This document shows positions 8,312 through 16,032 of a DNA stretch of 64,000 nt, in pieces. Source of the DNA: Nocardia transvalensis (lineage in GTDB: Bacteria > Actinomycetota > Actinomycetes > Mycobacteriales > Mycobacteriaceae); NCBI RefSeq assembly GCF_015477765.1, contig NZ_JADLQQ010000010.1, positions 124,001 through 188,000 on the forward strand, read 5' to 3'. The position numbers were made by a program, and so were the translations under genes. The notes under the pieces were generated by a model. It saw only the letters and a list, made by a program, of their open reading frames with translations. It was not told the origin of the DNA and did no database searches. How positions within the stretch are numbered: the first letter of the stretch is position 1; every line of letters begins with the position of its first letter.

Positions 8312-8793
8312 GTCTGTCTCCAAAGATGCTGTGTACCGGCGTCTTTCGATTCGACTGCTGTGGTCGGTGCCGGAGGCGACGGCTCACGCTTCCGGCCCGG
8401 TGTTTCGGGTGAACAGATCCGCAGGGGACGTCGATACAGGGTGGCATCCCCTCCGTGCGTCACCCAGTTGCAGCTGATCGCAGGGAAGCGGGCCGCCAGT
8501 AGGCCGATCAGTTCGAGCGCGGCGGTCTCGTCTGCTGGATCATCGAACAGGTCGGTGGCCAATTGCAGGATCAGACACGCGTCGTCGACGTCGGTTTGGT
8601 CGTCGGACGCGTCCGGATTCTGTAGCTCCTGTTCGATGCAGCCCGCTGCCGCGTGCCGGCCTTCGGCGTGCAGCTGCATGATCCGACTGGCCACGGCGTC
8701 GGCGCCGTAGGACGCGACGATCTCGCGAATCCCGTGCCGGTCCGGCGGTGACACACCACCGCCGGGTGTCTGCGACACCAGATGTACGGGCAT
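8308..8793 (-). CDS. Hypothetical protein (161 aa)
   Basis: A soluble protein whose middle part is acidic and helical (DDQTDVDDACLILQLATDLFDDPADETAALELIG, residues about 65-95) and whose C-terminus is Pro/Ser/Thr-rich. ATG 8793 follows GAGGAGAGG, so the longer frame up to 9063 is rejected. It forms a two-gene operon with the DUF6907-like gene through a 4-base overlap. No family recognised. Confidence 0.5.
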   Translation of the reverse strand: MPVHLVSQTPGGGVSPPDRHGIREIVASYGADAVASRIMQLHAEGRHAAAGCIEQELQNPDASDDQTDVDDACLILQLATDLFDDPADETAALELIGLLAARFPAISCNWVTHGGDATLYRRPLRICSPETPGRKREPSPPAPTTAVESKDAGTQHLWRQT

Positions 8794-9268
8794 CGTTCCT
8801 CTCCTCAGGTCGATCCGCTCCGTCCCGCTAAGCGGGGTCACCCCCGAGCACTCCCGGACCCCATATCTGCGACGTCGCGCCGCAGGACCCGATAGCGCAG
8901 ACCTCTGCCATCTCGTCCACCTCGAGCTTTGTCGGTACCAATGGGCACACGCCGGGCACTGGATCGGGCTGGCTGCACACCAGTTCGCGACCGTGTGAGG
9001 TCTCGCGCGATCAATCCGGTGCAGCTGACAATCCTCCGCTCGTCCGAACCCATTGGTGCCCAAGCATGTCCCGAGAGCAGAAGCTCGAGCATCGTTGGCC
9101 GAAACGCTCCCGTGTCATCGGCATGTACTGACGCCCCCTTCGCGCCAGTACATGCCTGCATGCAACTCGCATACTTAGGTGTATGGCGCATACTCTGTCA
9201 TGTACATGGGTATATGTCAATCGCTTTACTGTGTACTATTGAAGCAAGTCAACCCGGGACGGAGGACC
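8794..9268. other. Divergent intergenic region between 8 kb operon and orphan regulator
   Basis: No gene is supported. The last 120 bp are unusually AT-rich for this genome and carry a perfect 10-bp palindrome CATGTACATG (9199-9208), several GTATG/CATAC elements in both orientations (9167-9195), and the 17-bp element at 9232-9248. It looks like a dense regulatory region for the orphan EspR-like gene. Confidence 0.45.
9232..9248 (+). promoter_or_regulatory. Candidate EspR-like operator (TGTACTATTGAAGCAAG)
   Basis: This matches the two elements upstream of the cassette A regulator (672-688 and 735-751). It shares TGTACT, G at position 10, G at 13 and the final AAG, and differs from copy 1 at only four positions. 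TACTAT inside it could be a -10 hexamer. It lies 20 bp before the GTG start. Autoregulatory function is inferred. Confidence 0.45.
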
Positions 9269-9766
9269 GTGGACGACGAGAAGACGGCCGCCGAGATCGC
9301 GCCGACCCCAACCGAACTCGCAGCCAAGATCAACAGATTGTTCAAGGTGATGCGGAAACCCTCGGACCCACCACTGTCGAATGCGGCTGCCGCCGAGGCG
9401 ATTACGCAAGCGACCGGCACCTCGATCAGCGCCACGTACCTGTGGCAGCTCCGTTCCGGCGTGAAGTCGAACCCGACAGTCGCCCACCTGCGGGCGATCG
9501 CTCAGTTCTTCGGCGTTCCAGCTTCCTACCTCGTAGACAGCGAGCCGGATGAAGCGATCGAGTCGCAGCTAAGCCTGCTGCAAGCCATGAAGGACGTGAC
9601 GGTCCGCAATCTCGCGTTGCGCGCATCCGGACTGACCCCACAAACACTCGCCAGCATCGCCGCCATCGTGGACCGAGCACGTGAAGTGGAGAATCTACCT
9701 CCGATAGACCTACTCGAGGAGGCGGACCCAAGCATGGAGAACCAAGCGACCAACGGCGATACGTGA
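9269..9766 (+). CDS. Orphan EspR-like XRE-family regulator
   Basis: A 165-residue protein nearly identical to the cassette A regulator from TELAAKINRLF through VDRARE. It has the same HTH segment (YLWQLRSGVKSNPTV) and the same FFGVPASYL turn. GTG 9269 with GGACGGAGG upstream is chosen over the far upstream ATG at 9179, which lies inside the promoter region. No protease or membrane gene follows, only about 1.1 kb of eroded sequence, so it may be the remnant of a fourth cassette or a duplicated regulator that competes for the same sites. Family assignment firm; role inferred. Confidence 0.85.
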   Translation: MDDEKTAAEIAPTPTELAAKINRLFKVMRKPSDPPLSNAAAAEAITQATGTSISATYLWQLRSGVKSNPTVAHLRAIAQFFGVPASYLVDSEPDEAIESQLSLLQAMKDVTVRNLALRASGLTPQTLASIAAIVDRAREVENLPPIDLLEEADPSMENQATNGDT

Positions 9767-10868
9767 CGGGACATCAGCCACGGACCAGTCAGAGTGCTCA
9801 CTGGGCTTTTCGACACTGAACCCATCCATTTGCGGAAAGCAACAATGTTTCGGGACATTCCACTGCATTTCGGAACCGTTCGATATTCCTCGGCGATTGG
9901 GTACGTCGCCTCGGAGTGCCGCCTGATGAGATCGGGGCAGGTCTGATCAACATTCTGGTCGGCGGAAGAGCTCGGTGCCGTGACCGAACGGCAGGCCCGC
10001 GACGCGATCCGCTTGGTCTGATGGTTGACCAGCGGATCGCGGATGCAGGGCTCGCTGATAGCGGAAACAGTATCTCGGTGTCGCGAACGTCGAGCTCATC
10101 GAGTATGTGAGCGGGTTGCGGCCTCGGTACCGCACAGGGTGGTTGAGCAACAGTTTCGTCGGGCACGCGCGCGTGCGAGAGCTGCCCTCGGTTTCGAGGA
10201 GCTGGTCGACGACATCGTGTTTTCGCTATCCTGCCGAACCAGCTGGGCGCCAACCCATTATCGCTTGCTCGCCGCTGCGCTGGGCTGCCACCTGCCCGAA
10301 GGCGTTCTCGAATAGCTGGTCGTGCAGGCGCTGCTACCAGTAGCGCGTCCGCCTCGCCGAAGATGCGTGGCAGGAGCCGCGCCTTCGCTCAGGACTCGTG
10401 TGCGCGGGCACATTATTCTCGCCCATCCATGCGTCAGGCATGTCGATAACAGTCGCTGACCTGGCGCTTTGTTTGTCGTGCTCGACCTCGCCACCCGACC
10501 TTCAGAGATTTCCCGGATCGATGGGAACCGTTCCTGTCGTGTTGGCGTCAAATCCTAATGAACGGACAGATCTCGGATCTCGAGCCGAAGGGGGTTGCTC
10601 TTGCTGATGGAAGTCGCTGCGGTGCAATCGATTACGCACGATCTGCGCCGAACTCTGATCTGCCCCGGCAACCTGTGCTGTTGGCCCTCAACGTCTCGAT
10701 GGATCGGCACCGATCCATCGAGAATGCGACATGGGTATAACGCTCGGCTGCCTTTGGACCCCGCCGAACTCCGGCGGAAAGAAGCCTGATGTGGGGAGCT
10801 GCTACTCCCCGACACCAGGAGCTGCTCATCGCAGCTTGCAACACACAACCACTAGATAGGAACATGCT
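9767..10868. other. Eroded region without an intact gene
   Basis: About 1.1 kb. Short broken coding-like segments are visible on the plus strand. One reads PPDEIGAGLINILV in one frame, followed in another frame by EELGAVTERQARDAIRLV and a stop near 10020. Neither has a complete gene structure. Open frames on the minus strand are Arg/Ser-rich and look like antisense shadows. It probably holds the remains of genes that once followed the orphan regulator. Confidence 0.4.
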
Positions 10869-11270
10869 GTGAACCAACTTCGTAAGGCTGTGGCCGCAAC
10901 TTGTATTGTACTCGCTGGGACGGTGGGTGCCGCTGGCGTCAGCAGTGCGGCTTCCTTCGGCGACAACGCTCCGGCCGTGGAGTACCGCGCAGCGGAGAAG
11001 AACCCACTTGGAGTGTTTACTGGTCCCGTGATCGCCATGGCTGGAGGGTGTGCATCTTCCGCACTGCTGAGTCTGCCTACGTCGGCATTGCAAGACATGG
11101 TGAACCGCGGGGAACCGACAGATTACGCGTGGAACGCCGTCGCCTCCTGCGTAACGGGTGCGGTTGTCGGTCCCGTAGTCGCGACGGCTTGGCGGGCGCT
11201 TGCGCCCGGATTGCAAAAGAAGGTGGCCATCATGATTATTTCCTGGGTCATCAAGTACGGCCCGAAGTAA
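10869..11270 (+). CDS. Small secreted protein, unknown function
   Basis: A 133-residue precursor. It has a clear signal peptide (basic start, hydrophobic core AATCIVLAGTVGAAGV, cleavage likely after SSAAS near residue 32) and a mature part of about 100 residues with two glycine/alanine-rich hydrophobic stretches (FTGPVIAMAGGCASSALLSL and SCVTGAVVGPVVATAWRAL), one Cys in each. The C-terminus is IIIS/KYGPK-like, hydrophobic then basic. The GTG follows AGGA. A three-TM protein gene follows on the same strand. A hydrophobic, Gly-rich, secreted small protein with a membrane partner resembles a bacteriocin/immunity layout, but no known bacteriocin family was recognised. Confidence 0.55.
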   Translation: MNQLRKAVAATCIVLAGTVGAAGVSSAASFGDNAPAVEYRAAEKNPLGVFTGPVIAMAGGCASSALLSLPTSALQDMVNRGEPTDYAWNAVASCVTGAVVGPVVATAWRALAPGLQKKVAIMIISWVIKYGPK

Positions 11271-11296
11271 GATGTCTAAGTAGCTCATAGCCACCG

Positions 11297-11338
11297 CCCT
11301 TGCCTGCTGACGTTCCGGCAGGACGGCACAGGCAAGGG
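11297..11338. terminator. Hairpin between the secreted protein and its membrane partner
   Basis: Perfect 10-bp arms CCCTTGCCTG (11297-11306) and CAGGCAAGGG (11329-11338) are separated by 22 nt. There is no U-run. It could be a partial terminator that lowers expression of the second gene, or an RNA stabiliser. Confidence 0.4.
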
Positions 11339-11367
11339 TTGGCAGAGGTCAGAAAGTAGGAGCCCCC

Positions 11368-11676
11368 ATGCTGATGAATCCGTATCTCATCTTCGGGCTG
11401 TCCCTTTTTATATTGGTGATCGGGCTGGCGGAAGTGCTGGTCGGCTACGTGAAGAAAGCTTACAGCGAGAAGTCGAATGGGATATTGACATTCTGGGGAT
11501 TCTTGCACATCGTTTTCAGCATGATCCCCATGGTTGCAATGGCCCGAATTATCGCTACCGAGGATCAGCCTACCCTATCTACCCCCTTCCGGATCTTTCT
11601 CGCAATCTACATGCTTTTGCTCGGCCTGATGACAATCGTGCCACTAGAAAGGGTTATCCGCGAAGAAAAGCTGTGA
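11368..11676 (+). CDS. Small three-TM membrane protein
   Basis: A 102-residue protein with three hydrophobic helices (about residues 5-27, 40-62, 75-95) and the basic ends KKAYSEKSNG and ERVIREEKL. The ATG is preceded by GTAGGAGC. It lies 97 bp after the small secreted protein, with a hairpin between them. It may protect the producer or help export of that protein; this is inferred from position and size. Not recognised as a named family. Confidence 0.55.
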   Translation: MLMNPYLIFGLSLFILVIGLAEVLVGYVKKAYSEKSNGILTFWGFLHIVFSMIPMVAMARIIATEDQPTLSTPFRIFLAIYMLLLGLMTIVPLERVIREEKL

Positions 11677-11871
11677 CCGCCCGCTTGCAGATAGCCCCTG
11701 AGTCCGAGATTTATGACAGAGCGGGTCAGATTACGCCATCCAGCACTCGTCGGCGTGCGGTCAACGATCGACAACCGTGCCAGGGCTCGCCGCTGGCTCA
11801 GATCGAGACCTCCGAACGTGATAGCGTGCCGAAAAGTTCACCGTACTGGAACAGGAAGGGGGAGGTAGCCC

Positions 11872-12183
11872 GTGCTGGTCGATCCTGCGATCTTGCGGTC
11901 CTTCGCTGCGCAGGTAGGAGAGGCATCGAAGTCGGTGTCCGATGCCGGTCTGAAGGACAAACTCGGTACTTCCGGTGACGGTATGAGCGGGTCGGCGCTG
12001 CAATGGGCGGCGCGCAGCCTCGCGCTCAACGTGGCCGCTCCGTTAACCAAGTTCGCTCAGGAAGTCGGTTGGATGGGCGATGCCGTGCACGGCACGGCGA
12101 CCAAGTTCGAGATCACCGACGATGATCTCGCGGGCCGGTTCAACATGCTCTATAACGATCCACCGAAGGCGAAACCGAACTGA
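11872..12183 (+). CDS. EspC-like type VII secretion target
   Basis: A 103-residue helical protein of the EspC/DUF2580 type, which are substrates of ESX type VII secretion. Helix-turn-helix architecture is likely, with the turn near GTSGDGMSGSALQW and the C-terminal DDDLAGRFNMLY fitting the acidic end common in this family. The GTG follows GGGGGAGG. Only 4 bp separate it from the large WXG protein, so the two are probably made and secreted together, like EspC with EspA. Confidence 0.7.
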   Translation: MLVDPAILRSFAAQVGEASKSVSDAGLKDKLGTSGDGMSGSALQWAARSLALNVAAPLTKFAQEVGWMGDAVHGTATKFEITDDDLAGRFNMLYNDPPKAKPN

Positions 12184-12187
12184 CGCC

Positions 12188-13549
12188 ATGCTGCCGACAC
12201 GTACTCAACTCAACGGTTGGAATCTGGGGAATCTGCTGGCCGCGGCGGCAGACGTCCGCAAGGCGGGTGCCCAGATCGAAGAGGCGGTCGTGACCCTGAA
12301 GAACCGGTGTGCCGAGCTGCCGGAACTTCGAGGTTGGGAGGGCAAGTCTCATGATGCCGCGTTGACGATGTTCGGTCGCGCCGGGAACCAGGCGGCGGCG
12401 TTCTCCGACCTCGCCGACGAGGTGGCTACGGCTCTCGATTCGGCCTACCACTCTTTGACGGCGGTCAAGAACAGGATCGACACCACGGTGCACTCGATCG
12501 AGAACGGGCCGCTGTGGGTGACCGACATGTGGGTCGTGTTGATCCGTGCGGACCAGCCGTACGACGCTGATGTTCTGCGTAAGGCACAGACGGCGTGGCA
12601 GAAGGTCCTCAATCCGTTGCTGATCCAGCTCGGCAGCGCTGATGACAGTGCTGCACAAGCATTGGCGCAGATCAACACCGATCATGGTCTGGGCAACTTC
12701 AACCCGATCATCGGCAGGCCGCTGGACGCGGCACCCAATCCCGCGACGCCGATCGGGGTGATGCAACAGTTGCAGATCCAGGCCGAGGACGCTGCGGTCA
12801 CCGTCGCTGGAGTCACCGACGAAGATAAAGACGGGTCTCACATCAAGACGATCACGATGCAGGACGGCGGCAAGCAGGTCATTACGACGACCGCCAGCTA
12901 CCAGCCCACCGGCGAACGGACCCCAGGGGAACCATTCGGTCCGTCCCGGGGCGACTCGGTGCAGACTGCAGCAACCTATGATCCATCTGGGAAACTGATC
13001 GGGACGGTTCGCACGATCAAACAGCCGGATGGCACGATCTACACTGATACGAGCTACCCCGGGAAGGCTTATATCCTGGGTCGGCAGACTCCGGGCAAGG
13101 ATGCCGAGACGATATTGGCAGTCGGGCCGGATGGGAAAGAACTCGACCCAAAGAAGGTAAGCAATTTCTTCACTCACCCCCAGCTGAATACCGTCGGCGG
13201 CGCCATCAGTGGTTTGGACAACTGGTCCAGCAGTGACAGGGCAATCGCAGTTCTCAGCGAGAAAGAAATCAGCGCTGTCAAAGTAGGATCGAAATTCGCT
13301 GGTCCTGCTCTCGGCTTCGCAACTACCATCTGGGATGTTTCTGCAGCGAGTAGCGCCCATGACGCATGCGTGGCTGGAATATCAGGCACCTTCGGAGTGG
13401 CGGGAAGTTGGGCTGGCGGAGCAGTGGGAGGCATGGTGGGAAGTGCGGGTGGTCCCGTTGCCGTCGCCGGCGCTGGAGCAGGTGCAGTCGCTGGCTCATG
13501 GATTTTCGGTGACATCGGCGCCAGAGTGGGCGAGGCGATCTGTAAATGA
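12188..13549 (+). CDS. Large WXG-motif type VII secretion substrate, candidate toxin
   Basis: A 453-residue protein. The N-terminal helical hairpin (residues 1-100) has the W-x-G turn in LRGWEGKSHDAA. The middle (about 200-320) is a Thr/Gly-rich extended region with repeated DGTIYTDTSYPG-like strands. The last 60 residues are a glycine-zipper stretch (GTFGVAGSWAGGAVGGMVG and onward), the kind that inserts into membranes. ATG 12188 follows the EspC-like gene by 4 bp, and the stop overlaps the next start. With an EspC-like gene before it and a multi-TM protein coupled after it, it fits an exported effector or toxin with immunity. No catalytic motif seen. Confidence 0.6.
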   Translation: MLPTRTQLNGWNLGNLLAAAADVRKAGAQIEEAVVTLKNRCAELPELRGWEGKSHDAALTMFGRAGNQAAAFSDLADEVATALDSAYHSLTAVKNRIDTTVHSIENGPLWVTDMWVVLIRADQPYDADVLRKAQTAWQKVLNPLLIQLGSADDSAAQALAQINTDHGLGNFNPIIGRPLDAAPNPATPIGVMQQLQIQAEDAAVTVAGVTDEDKDGSHIKTITMQDGGKQVITTTASYQPTGERTPGEPFGPSRGDSVQTAATYDPSGKLIGTVRTIKQPDGTIYTDTSYPGKAYILGRQTPGKDAETILAVGPDGKELDPKKVSNFFTHPQLNTVGGAISGLDNWSSSDRAIAVLSEKEISAVKVGSKFAGPALGFATTIWDVSAASSAHDACVAGISGTFGVAGSWAGGAVGGMVGSAGGPVAVAGAGAGAVAGSWIFGDIGARVGEAICK

Positions 13550-14394
13550 TGAATGCACCCAACCACTATCCGATACCGTCCAGATGGGCACCTTTTCCAA
13601 TCTGGAAACTTGCGCTATCAATACTCATGTTCGGCACTCTCGGAGCACTCCTGCTGGTATTAGGTGTCGCATCGGCAGTGAAGTCTGAGTGGATGCGAGC
13701 CATATTCTTTGTGGGCACTGGCACACTTTTCGTACTACTGCCAACACTGATACTTATCAAGAATTCGACGCAGAACCGGACCCAGGTCGCGGAAACGGAC
13801 ATACCGCATGGAAATAGTTGCATTATAGTCAGGCGGCCGAAGTCGGTGCGCATTCTGATGCCAATAATGTTGATGGGCATGGCGGTCGGCGGTGCTTCGT
13901 TCAGTTTCGGCACTTGGGCGGGAGTGTTGGATATTGAGGAGTCGCCCGCTGGTAACGCCGCCTATGCGCCGTTCACTCTGGCGCTGGCGGTTCTTGCAAC
14001 CATACTGCTCATCGTATATGCGTCCAGAGGGTCCGTCGGTGAAATAAAGCTATCTCCCACTGGCGTGTGCACACCGAATCACTTCTTTGGAAACACCTGC
14101 ACGAAATGGCGAGACATCGGGCGGGTTTCACCACACGAATCCAGATCTTATACAGTAGTACTGCAATTCAGTACCAGTAGAATTCATTCACGGCCCGGCA
14201 TTAATCTCGGCGTGGCTGAATACGCTATAGGTGCATCGGCTGTGTATTGGCTGCTTCGCTTCTATCATGAGCATCCCGAACTGCGGGCAGAGCTAGCTGA
14301 CCACCGTGCCGCAGAACGCGTCCGCTCGTATCGTCTGGTCGAACCTGCGGTCGGCGATGCGCGGTCGCCTATAGCCGAGGGACCGGAGCAGTAA
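13546..14394 (+). CDS. Four-TM membrane protein, possible immunity partner
   Basis: A 282-residue protein with four hydrophobic helices arranged as two pairs (about residues 22-45, 50-72, 102-125, 140-160), then a soluble domain of about 100 residues. Translation is coupled to the WXG effector by a 4-base overlap (ATGA). Gene coupling and membrane location suggest it neutralises the glycine-zipper end of the effector, by inference. Codon use here is less GC-rich than in neighbours (for example AATAATG, TTATACAG stretches), which suggests transfer. Family not recognised. Confidence 0.5.
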   Translation: MMNAPNHYPIPSRWAPFPIWKLALSILMFGTLGALLLVLGVASAVKSEWMRAIFFVGTGTLFVLLPTLILIKNSTQNRTQVAETDIPHGNSCIIVRRPKSVRILMPIMLMGMAVGGASFSFGTWAGVLDIEESPAGNAAYAPFTLALAVLATILLIVYASRGSVGEIKLSPTGVCTPNHFFGNTCTKWRDIGRVSPHESRSYTVVLQFSTSRIHSRPGINLGVAEYAIGASAVYWLLRFYHEHPELRAELADHRAAERVRSYRLVEPAVGDARSPIAEGPEQ

Positions 14395-14582
14395 TGACCA
14401 ACGACAAATATGCCGGGTTGCCACCGGAGTACATCGAGCTGCTTGAACAGGTCGACCGCGAGGAAGAACTCGCCCGCCAGCGCTCTCAGGCCCAGGAAGC
14501 TTCCCATGCACGCCGTCCATTGGCAGAAGATGATGACGACGACTACGACTCCTACTACCACCGGAAAAGCTGGCTGGTGTAA
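14394..14582 (+). CDS. Small acidic protein (62 aa)
   Basis: Starts in a TAATG overlap with the membrane protein. It is helical and charged at the N-terminus (PPEYIELLEQVDREEELARQR), then has an Asp run (five Asp in a row) and an end of SYYHRKSWLV. It is soluble with no signal peptide. It belongs to the same type VII substrate operon. Function unknown. Confidence 0.5.
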   Translation: MTNDKYAGLPPEYIELLEQVDREEELARQRSQAQEASHARRPLAEDDDDDYDSYYHRKSWLV

Positions 14583-14640
14583 GCCAAACCGGGTCCTGAT
14601 CACGCAGAAATGTGGCGGAGGAGTGGCACCCGCTCGCCGA

Positions 14641-14682
14641 GAGCCGAGAGCCGAGAGCCGAGAGCCGAGAGCCGAGAGCCGA
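14641..14682. repeat. Tandem 7-bp repeat, six units of GAGCCGA
   Basis: Six perfect copies lie in the roughly 290-bp gap between the small acidic protein and the WXG-like gene. The unit is not a multiple of three and no gene crosses it, so it is a noncoding microsatellite likely to vary in copy number. No other feature is seen in the gap. Confidence 0.85.
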
Positions 14683-14875
14683 GTATTGCAGGTCGGTGAG
14701 CGTGGTGACAGCTTCCACCGAACCAGGTGGGGCGGGCGGCGAGCTCACCGTCACCGACAGAAGCCCCGAGACATCTCATGGCCGATGAAGCCCACTCACC
14801 CTACGAGGACAGCCCGTCATCGCGCTCCGCTGCTGGTAGCCTCTCAGACCAGGAGACACTCTCGAGGGGGCCACC

Positions 14876-15289
14876 GTGGCGCAGAACGTCAATATCGACT
14901 ATGGGCAAGCCGACATCGCCGCCTTCAAACAGCAGGCGGTTGCCGCAGCGCAAAGCGGTCACTTTCTGTTCGACCCACAGGTGGTCGACGAGGTGGTCCG
15001 GGTGTACGACGTGCTCATCGAGGGTCTACAGAACGAAATGAAGAACATTCAAAGCATTGCTTATATCGGGGGATTCGGTGGATTCCCCTCGACTCAACAG
15101 CTGGCGCAAGGGTTTTCCAAGAAGGCCAATGAATTCGCCGCTGTTCTCGCTCACTTCATCGAGGGAGCGATGCGCCTACAGGAGGCATACCTGATCTCCG
15201 CAGGGAAAATTACGGAAGCGGAAGCGAAGAACACCCAGGCGCTTCAAATCATCGCCCAAACGGTCGGAACGGAGAACTCGGCACGGTGA
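14876..15289 (+). CDS. WXG100/ESX-substrate-like helical protein
   Basis: A 137-residue, almost entirely helical protein without signal peptide. It resembles ESX-associated substrates by size and setting, with two long helices around a glycine-rich turn (YIGGFGGFPSTQQL, about residues 60-75). No canonical W-x-G was found, so the assignment rests on fold pattern and context. The GTG start lies after GAGGGGG. The stop overlaps the lipoprotein start (GTGA). Confidence 0.5.
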   Translation: MAQNVNIDYGQADIAAFKQQAVAAAQSGHFLFDPQVVDEVVRVYDVLIEGLQNEMKNIQSIAYIGGFGGFPSTQQLAQGFSKKANEFAAVLAHFIEGAMRLQEAYLISAGKITEAEAKNTQALQIIAQTVGTENSAR

Positions 15290-15894
15290 ACACTGTACGG
15301 ATCGCTGCCCCCATCGCACTGACGACCCTGGCGCTCAGCGCGTGCGGTGGCAGCCATTCCAACGGCCACCAGGAGTCGACCGCACCGACGACAACCACCC
15401 GCCCGAGCGTGGCCGTATCTGTGGCGCCCCCGTCTCCGCAACGGAACGATACCGGCCGCCCCGTCGTGACATTCGACCCGTGCGTAGATATCGGCGATTC
15501 TACGATTGCAAAGCTGGGATTCGATCCAGCGACTCGGAAGCGAAACGACCTGTCTGCCGACACGTACACATTTGTCGGCTGTGACTTCGACCAGAAAACC
15601 CCTGAAGGTTGGACGGCTTGGACGCTGAACATCAGCGCCACCAACATCACCCTTGCCGAGGACCGTAGCCGATTCCAGGACACAGCCGAAAACATCAAGA
15701 TCGCAGGTCATGACGCTGTTAGACACCTCTTGACCAAAGGAGGACTCGGCACGACGTGCTATCTGGAGATGGAATCCCCGGTCGGTGTGGTCAGCTTGCA
15801 ACTGTATTTGAACCCCGCACGTGCAACCGGCAATTCATGTGAGCGGATCCGCCAGCTTGCCGAGACAGTACAGCAAGACCTCCCGAAGAAGTAG
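15286..15894 (+). CDS. DUF3558-type lipoprotein
   Basis: A 202-residue lipoprotein. The signal peptide ends in the lipobox LSAC (Cys at about residue 20), then a Ser/Thr/Pro linker leads to a globular domain starting FDPCVDIGDSTIAKLGFDP, typical of DUF3558. Conserved Cys pairs (FDPC, VGCDF, TTCYLE, NSCERI) suggest two disulfides. It is anchored outside the cell membrane. DUF3558 proteins often stand beside ESX substrate and EspG genes in Nocardia and relatives. Translation is coupled to the preceding gene. Confidence 0.78.
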   Translation: MNTVRIAAPIALTTLALSACGGSHSNGHQESTAPTTTTRPSVAVSVAPPSPQRNDTGRPVVTFDPCVDIGDSTIAKLGFDPATRKRNDLSADTYTFVGCDFDQKTPEGWTAWTLNISATNITLAEDRSRFQDTAENIKIAGHDAVRHLLTKGGLGTTCYLEMESPVGVVSLQLYLNPARATGNSCERIRQLAETVQQDLPKK

Positions 15895-16032
15895 GCCGGC
15901 TTCGGGGCATCGGGCTGAAGGTGGTCGTCCGAAGCGCATACGTGCTACGGTCCGGTCAGCGGCTGAAGGGGGATTCGATGCGCAGCAGGATAAGTGGTCC
16001 GCCGAGACCTACAACCGAGCCGGGGTGGCGGC

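Noticed and set aside
12140..13360. 406-codon minus-strand open frame opposite the WXG effector
   Set aside because: It is antisense to a gene with a good start, coupled neighbours and clear WXG and glycine-zipper features. Its own composition (Arg, His, Asp-rich) is that of a high-GC shadow frame.
14641..14682. Short repeat considered as a CRISPR array
   Set aside because: The units are 7 bp and contiguous with no spacers, and no cas genes are present.
15821..16032. Possible small gene before the PPE-like protein (frame ending in WSAETYNRAGVAA)
   Set aside because: The end looks gene-like and overlaps the next GTG, but the frame has no start with a ribosome site after the lipoprotein stop, so I could not define a gene.
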